Below, one piece after another: positions 60,502 to 64,000 of a stretch of DNA of 64,000 nucleotides. The notes beneath the pieces are model-generated. The model was not told the DNA's origin, did no database searches, and was given only the letters and a program-made list of their open reading frames with translations. The stretch is taken from contig CAZYEX010000099.1 in NCBI GenBank assembly GCA_964646605.1, positions 108,850 through 172,849 of the forward strand, given 5' to 3'. The stretch comes from SBAX01 sp964646605 (GTDB lineage: Bacteria > Planctomycetota > Phycisphaerae > UBA1845). The translations under genes were made by a program, and so were the position numbers. How positions within the stretch are numbered: position 1 is the stretch's first letter; every line of letters starts with the position of its first letter.

Positions 60502-61128
60502 CTAGCTGCTCTTCGGTGGCAACAACGACACGAACGGGGCTCGAGAAAACGACGCTTTGACCGTTGTCGCTTCTGTCTTTCGGGACGCGATTCGGTAGTC
60601 CTCACGGCGTAGGAACGCCGCGAGCACGTCATCAACCACTACGCGCACTCCCGTTGTGATGAAGGACAGCATGAGGTGGAGACCCACGTGCGGGTAATGG
60701 CAGTCGATGTTGGCATTGTCCCGCGACGTCTTGATCTCCAAGCCATCCGGAACGCGAACAGGCTTACGCTGCGGGCCTCGAACGGCCGCACCGATCTCAG
60801 CGTTCTGCTTCGTGCGAACTGGAAGCCGAAAATAGTCGTTTGTCTTGATGAAGAGATCGGGATAGTCGCTTTTGCTGTTCCCGCCCAGCTCGCCTCCCGG
60901 ATACCGCGCCAGCAAATGCCCTGTGACGACGACACTGACCGTGTCTCCCGCGACGAAGTCAAGCAAGACCTGTTCGTGCTTGAGCAGTTCGTCGATTCGC
61001 GCGACTTCGCCGGGCTCGTCGATCTGGGTCCTGAGTGCGGCCCATGCTTCGCGGAGCAGAGCGGGCGAGTTCAGCACATCTTCGACGTACGTCCGCAGTC
61101 CGGGTGCTTCCTGCACGACCCACGGCAC
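60502..61128 (-). CDS. Restriction endonuclease-like protein with PD-(D/E)XK-type core
   Basis: The 208-residue product has SKSDYPDLFIKTNDYFRLPV and, about 50 residues later, DGLEIKTSRDNANIDCHYPH: a D followed by E-x-K, the pattern of PD-(D/E)XK nucleases. HVGLHLMLSFITTGVRVVVD follows. I read it as a type II restriction enzyme-like protein, but the recognition sequence and even the fold need confirmation. The small gene at 61201-61446 lies upstream on the same strand. The divergent DUF3883 gene and vsr nearby support a restriction/repair locus. Confidence 0.5.
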   Translation of the reverse strand: MPWVVQEAPGLRTYVEDVLNSPALLREAWAALRTQIDEPGEVARIDELLKHEQVLLDFVAGDTVSVVVTGHLLARYPGGELGGNSKSDYPDLFIKTNDYFRLPVRTKQNAEIGAAVRGPQRKPVRVPDGLEIKTSRDNANIDCHYPHVGLHLMLSFITTGVRVVVDDVLAAFLRREDYRIASRKTEATTVKASFSRAPFVSLLPPKSS

Positions 61129-61200
61129 CAGTGTCCTTGTGGTTGTTTGGGCGCGGTCGTACCAGTTGGACCCGGGCGGCGGATGCGCATCGAGTTCCGG

Positions 61201-61446
61201 CTATTCGTCGAGGGCGTCCGGCTCGTGGAACGTCGCCCTGTAGACGCCAAGCTCGTCACGCCGGAACTCGGCGGGCCGGGTATCTCCGCCCTCCATGTAC
61301 CACACAGGCCTAGCGAGAACGGCGGCATGCTTGCCTTCGGTGTAGACTCGCACCTCGACGGTCAACCCCGGGCAGCATTCACAGAACAGGACTCCAGTGG
61401 GTTGTCCGCCTCTCACGCGAACCACGATCGTGTGCCTGTCTGCCAT
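61201..61446 (-). CDS. Small conserved hypothetical protein
   Basis: The 81-residue product (MADRHTIVVRVRGGQPTGVL, then FCECCPGLTVEVRVYTEGKH) looks all-beta with a CECC cysteine pair. ATG at 61446 is preferred to 61461. It lies 72 bases upstream of the restriction-like gene on the same strand. No family recognised; a winged small domain is possible. Confidence 0.5.
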   Translation of the reverse strand: MADRHTIVVRVRGGQPTGVLFCECCPGLTVEVRVYTEGKHAAVLARPVWYMEGGDTRPAEFRRDELGVYRATFHEPDALDE

Positions 61447-61551
61447 ACGCCATGCTCCCAACGCCGGGACGAGCCCTTATGCGGGGGTCCGACTCTCCAA
61501 GGGTCGCCGCCCTACTGCCAAAGTCCACGGACTATCAGTATCATTTCCGCG

Positions 61552-62316
61552 ATGGCAACGCTCCCGCGCAAGCCGCTGCTTGAAACCACCGTCCTCATCG
61601 TCGGTTACGCCATGAGTCGACTGGACCGCGACTATTTGACCTCCCGCCGCTGCAAGAGCTGGAAAGAGGCGTTCGTCCAAGCGGGGAAGCTCCTGAACGT
61701 CGCACCGGGGTCGATAAAGAATCTGCGCGACGAGTTTGATCCCGTGCATGGGAACGCTCGACGGGGATGGAAGGACCGCCCGATGCGGCCCAACCGCCAG
61801 CGCATCATGGGCGAACTTTGCGACGTCAGCGACGCGGCGCTCTTGGAGATGATCGACCGAATCCTCGCCCACGATTCTGAGGCGGTCCAAGAGGTCGTTA
61901 CGCCGCTGAGCAAGCCGACCACTCGAATCTACAACGTCGCCGAGCGGCTCCGCACGGGCCGGCTCGCCGAGACGTACTTCCTTGAACATTGCCAGAGGAT
62001 CGCGAACATCCCACCGCCCCTCATTCTCGACCATCGCACGTTGGCGCGCGGCTACGACTTTGGAGTTGAGAAACGCACGGATATCGCCATCGAGGTCAAG
62101 GGGCTCAAGCAGTCGCGCGGCGGCATCGCGTTCACCGACCGCGAATGGTCGGAGGCCAAGTTAAGGCGTAAGGACTACTGGCTTGTCGTCGTTGGCAACA
62201 TCGAGGCCATCCCGATCGCCCGGCTAATCCGAGATCCGTCTTCCGCCCTTGACGCGAAGTGCCAGTACCAGACAACCATCGCGGCGTCATGGCGTGCGAC
62301 CGTGGCCGTCGCCTGA
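61552..62316 (+). CDS. DUF3883 (NO VEIN C-terminal-like) domain protein
   Basis: The 254-residue product ends in the DUF3883 pattern: ARGYDFGVEKRTDIAIEVKG, then GGIAFTDREWSEAKLRRKDY and WLVVVGNIEAIPIARLIRDP. Such domains have a nuclease-like fold with a D-x-E-V-K core (IEVKG) and occur in restriction-modification and other defence loci. The N-terminal half (LIVGYAMSRLDRDYLTSRRC; WKEAFVQAGKLLNVAPGSIK) resembles an HTH-like domain found in DUF3578/McrB-adjacent proteins, which may bind DNA. The open frame extends far upstream, but the ATG at 61552 starts the recognisable part. A cytosine methyltransferase normally accompanies it but is not in the window. Confidence 0.72.
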   Translation: MATLPRKPLLETTVLIVGYAMSRLDRDYLTSRRCKSWKEAFVQAGKLLNVAPGSIKNLRDEFDPVHGNARRGWKDRPMRPNRQRIMGELCDVSDAALLEMIDRILAHDSEAVQEVVTPLSKPTTRIYNVAERLRTGRLAETYFLEHCQRIANIPPPLILDHRTLARGYDFGVEKRTDIAIEVKGLKQSRGGIAFTDREWSEAKLRRKDYWLVVVGNIEAIPIARLIRDPSSALDAKCQYQTTIAASWRATVAVA

Positions 62317-62388
62317 TTCCGAGTCGAGTGGGCGTGCATTCTCTTCGCCCCAACGGGGCGAGTCTTGGCCCCGAAGGGGCCGCGGGTT

Positions 62389-62436
62389 GTAGCCACGGGT
62401 GGAGCGACGCTGCTCTGGGCGTCGCGGAACCCGTGG
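62389..62436 (+). repeat. REP-like element, left end of the transposase unit
   Basis: Starts GTAGCCACGGGTGGAGCG (same as 49812) and ends AACCCGTGG; CCACGGGT pairs with ACCCGTGG. Middle GACGC / GCGTC pairs too. Confidence 0.8.
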
Positions 62437-62509
62437 GAGCCCGGTTGCGTTATTCTCTTCCTCGCCCCGGAGGGGCGAAGGAAGCGCACGATCCATTGAG
62501 AGACCCGAT

Positions 62510-62962
62510 ATGTCCGGCACCTACTCCCAGATTCTCCTGCACATCGTCTTCAGCACCAAGCACCGAGAGCCGTGGATCACGCGGGACATCGGCGAGCGAT
62601 TGTATCCGTATATGGGCGGAATCGTCCGGGCCGAGAAGGGCGTGTTGTACGACATCGGGGGCGTCGAGGATCATGTTCACATGTACCTTCGGTGGCGGGC
62701 GGACGAATCGGTGTCAGACCTCCTGCGCACCGTCAAGGCCAGGTCGTCGAAATGGGTCCATGACACGTTCCCATCGCTCGGCGCGTTCGCGTGGCAGGAG
62801 GGATACTCGGTCTTCTCCGTCAGCAAGTCGCAGGAGGAGGCCGTTAAGAAGTATGTCGCGGGGCAAGCCGAGCATCACAAACACGAGGACTTCAAGAGCG
62901 AACTCTCGCGGTTGCTCCGCGCCCACGGCGTCGAGTTTGACGAGCGGTACGTCTTCGATTGA
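62510..62962 (+). CDS. Y1 (HUH) transposase, IS200/RAYT-like
   Basis: The 150-residue product has YSQILLHIVFSTKHREPWIT at the start, the HUH metal motif in GGVEDHVHMYLRW (HVH near residue 55) and the catalytic tyrosine helix AVKKYVAGQAEHHKHEDFKS, with Tyr and Gln four residues apart as in TnpA of IS608. Single-strand 'peel and paste' transposition is expected. IS200 proteins and REP-associated tyrosine transposases (RAYT) share this fold; flanking REP hairpins favour RAYT. Length is normal. No TnpB or accessory gene is adjacent. It is bounded by an exact inverted repeat. Confidence 0.9.
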   Translation: MSGTYSQILLHIVFSTKHREPWITRDIGERLYPYMGGIVRAEKGVLYDIGGVEDHVHMYLRWRADESVSDLLRTVKARSSKWVHDTFPSLGAFAWQEGYSVFSVSKSQEEAVKKYVAGQAEHHKHEDFKSELSRLLRAHGVEFDERYVFD

Positions 62963-63026
62963 TCGGCTACGCTCGCGGGCGCATCCTCCACCCCTCCGGG
63001 GCGGGTCCGTGAGAGATCAACCCTCT

Positions 63027-63080
63027 CCACGGGTTGCACTCCACCCCCCTGTCGGTGGGCTGCGCTCCACCCGTGGCTAC
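63027..63080 (-). repeat. REP-like element, right end of the transposase unit
   Basis: Reverse orientation: begins CCACGGGTTGCACTCC and ends CCACCCGTGGCTAC. The 24-bp end (63063-63086) is the exact inverse of 62383-62406. Confidence 0.8.
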
Positions 63081-63242
63081 AACCCGTCGCCCCGATGGGG
63101 CGAAAGAGCGCTCCACGTTTTGCGTCCCGGTTGTCCGCTGGGTGGATCAGAACGTCCTGACGCCGGTCTACGAGGACCAATGCGTCGGGTCCGACGGCGC
63201 GCCCCGGAAGGGCAGGAGTTGAAGCACCTGGCGGCGTGACCG

Positions 63243-63773
63243 ATGCCCGACAACCTCACTCCGGCCCAGCGCCGCGCTTGCATGCAAGCAGTCAAGGGCC
63301 GCAATACCACGCCGGAGCGGATCGTCCGGTCGGTCCTTCATCGTCTGGGGTGCCGGTTTGCCCTCCACCGCGCGGACCTTCCGGGTAAGCCGGACGTCGT
63401 GATGCCCGCGCGGCGGCGCGTCGTTCTTGTGAATGGGTGCTTCTGGCACGGTCACACCTGTACCAGAGGGTGCCGAAAGCCAGTGACAAACGCCCGTTAC
63501 TGGCGGACGAAGATCAACCGCAATCGGGCCCGTGACCGCTGGGCGATGGCCGCTTTGCGCCGGGAAGGATGGTGCGTGTTCCTCGTTTGGGAATGCGAAA
63601 TCATACCCCGAAGGCGCGAGGCGCTCAGGCGGCGACTCTCCCGATTCCTAAACGGGGATTCGAAGCAGTCGGCTCAGCGCCTTAGCCTCAAACGAGCAAA
63701 AGCGACTTCGACGACTGGGCCCGGCCGAACGCATCTTGATCCGAGTACTCGCAAACGCACTCGTCGGAAATAA
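63243..63773 (+). CDS. vsr: Very short patch repair endonuclease
   Basis: The 176-residue protein is a Vsr-type T:G mismatch endonuclease: LTPAQRRACMQAVKGRNTTP and ERIVRSVLHRLGCRFALHRA at the start, the catalytic Asp in LPGKPDVVMPARR, NGCFWHGHTCTRGCRKP for zinc/catalysis, and WRTKINRNRARDRWAMAALR with VFLVWECE. Vsr repairs mismatches arising by deamination of 5-methylcytosine and so usually sits next to a cytosine methyltransferase. None is in the window (it may be to the right). A canonical Vsr is 130-150 residues; the extra 35 at the end overlap the minus gene and may be spurious. Confidence 0.9.
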   Translation: MPDNLTPAQRRACMQAVKGRNTTPERIVRSVLHRLGCRFALHRADLPGKPDVVMPARRRVVLVNGCFWHGHTCTRGCRKPVTNARYWRTKINRNRARDRWAMAALRREGWCVFLVWECEIIPRRREALRRRLSRFLNGDSKQSAQRLSLKRAKATSTTGPGRTHLDPSTRKRTRRK

Positions 63774-63933
63774 CGACCATCCGTCCGTCATTTCGCTTCC
63801 GCAGAACCAACCAAATATCCCCGCCGCTTTGCCACGTGTCACCACCCAATGCGTCCGCAACCGCAATCGCTTGGTCTTCCGTCATGGACTCGGCTCCCAA
63901 TACTTGCCATCTAAACAAATACCGAACACGCAT
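63688..63933 (-). CDS. Small conserved hypothetical protein
   Basis: The 81-residue product (start ATG at 63933) contains MTEDQAIAVADALGGDTWQS and GGDIWLVLRKRNDGRMVVIS, then DECVCEYSDQDAF, the layout of a small beta-rich family common in environmental bacteria. Function unknown. It overlaps the vsr 3' end on the other strand by 86 bases, so one of the two ends is probably shorter than drawn; vsr is the likelier to be over-extended. Confidence 0.55.
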   Translation of the reverse strand: MRVRYLFRWQVLGAESMTEDQAIAVADALGGDTWQSGGDIWLVLRKRNDGRMVVISDECVCEYSDQDAFGRAQSSKSLLLV

Positions 63934-64000
63934 GATAGAACCCGCGTCCAGGGAATGCAAGAGAATTCCGCCTGTGCAAATTTTTTTTGGTGACCGACCC
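63934..64000. other. Window end, no feature
   Basis: The last bases hold an AT-rich TTTTTTT run near 63985 and no recognised gene. Confidence 0.3.

Larger units (their letters stand above)
62345..63103 (+). mobile_element. RAYT/IS200-like unit inside a perfect 24-bp terminal inverted repeat
   Basis: The unit runs from the hairpin at 62345-62361 to the hairpin at 63087-63103. A perfect 24-bp inverted repeat (62383-62406 with 63063-63086) brackets the Y1 transposase. REP-like hairpins at 62389-62436 and 63027-63080 are the ends. Further CGCCCC/GGGGCG hairpins lie at 62367-62381 and 62462-62478. The same REP words occur without a transposase at 49812-50010. Confidence 0.7.

Noticed and set aside
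1..64000. CRISPR arrays
   Set aside because: No series of equal-length direct repeats with unique spacers; the repeats found are hairpins or phrase repeats.

Overview
The window looks like a chromosomal segment of a GC-rich Planctomycetota bacterium, probably Phycisphaerae-like. The signs are a zinc-ribbon tail of the CGYDLTG...RCPECG type (58430-58966), secreted proteins with dockerin-like EF-hand ends, beta-helix and DFDPG-repeat surface proteins, an IPTL/PEP-type C-terminal anchor, and an M50 peptidase fused to a HlyD-like domain. The taxon is inferred from gene content only; no rRNA or tRNA gene was found.

Layout. 1-3490: a broken dockerin tail, then korA-korB (2-oxoacid:ferredoxin oxidoreductase) and a small conserved gene. 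3850-6975: a CBS-domain cysteine synthase family enzyme, a possible HEPN protein and a DUF6036-type nucleotidyltransferase pair. 7089-18601: recQ, a UvrD/PcrA helicase, manC, ruvX, a VOC protein, glnS, and tldE/tldD separated by a HicB-like/small-gene pair. 18602-22421: accessory and repeat-rich, with an AAA_14/DUF4143 ATPase flanked by inverted 26-nt repeats, a DUF1428 gene cut off after 14 codons, and two perfect parS-like palindromes. 22422-31124: hypothetical genes, a 26-residue membrane protein, three secreted repeat proteins and a sarcosine-oxidase-like flavoenzyme. 31589-35872: a lipoprotein, a Fic remnant, an overlapping two-gene unknown module and cysC. 36046-44003: phoD-like, a lone OppD/DppD ATPase carrying an in-frame palindromic repeat, dnaE and a HAF-repeat protein. 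43990-49451: a minus-strand operon of HlyD, PilZ, GAF-HlyD and M50-HlyD genes. 49452-50249: a REP-like inverted pair. 50250-59845: proS, an AbiEii-like pair, a GT39-type glycosyltransferase, a Wza-like exporter, an SDR epimerase, a radical SAM protein and lpxI. 59846-64000: a restriction/repair remnant (a PD-(D/E)XK-like gene, a DUF3883 gene, vsr) with a RAYT-like Y1 transposase inside a perfect 24-bp terminal inverted repeat.

How it fits together. Most genes are housekeeping: central carbon and sulfur metabolism, DNA replication and repair, aminoacyl-tRNA synthesis, lipid A and polysaccharide export. Small dispersed palindromes of several families sit at gene ends and inside genes. The Y1 transposase at 62510-62962 lies within ends that match one of these families (also at 49812-50010), so it is the likely driver of that family. 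The best candidates for undescribed biology are this REPIN/RAYT-like system, the GTAG-led palindromes that supply stop codons and invade a coding sequence, the parS pair, the M50/GAF/HlyD/PilZ envelope operon and the unknown two-gene module at 33562-35260.
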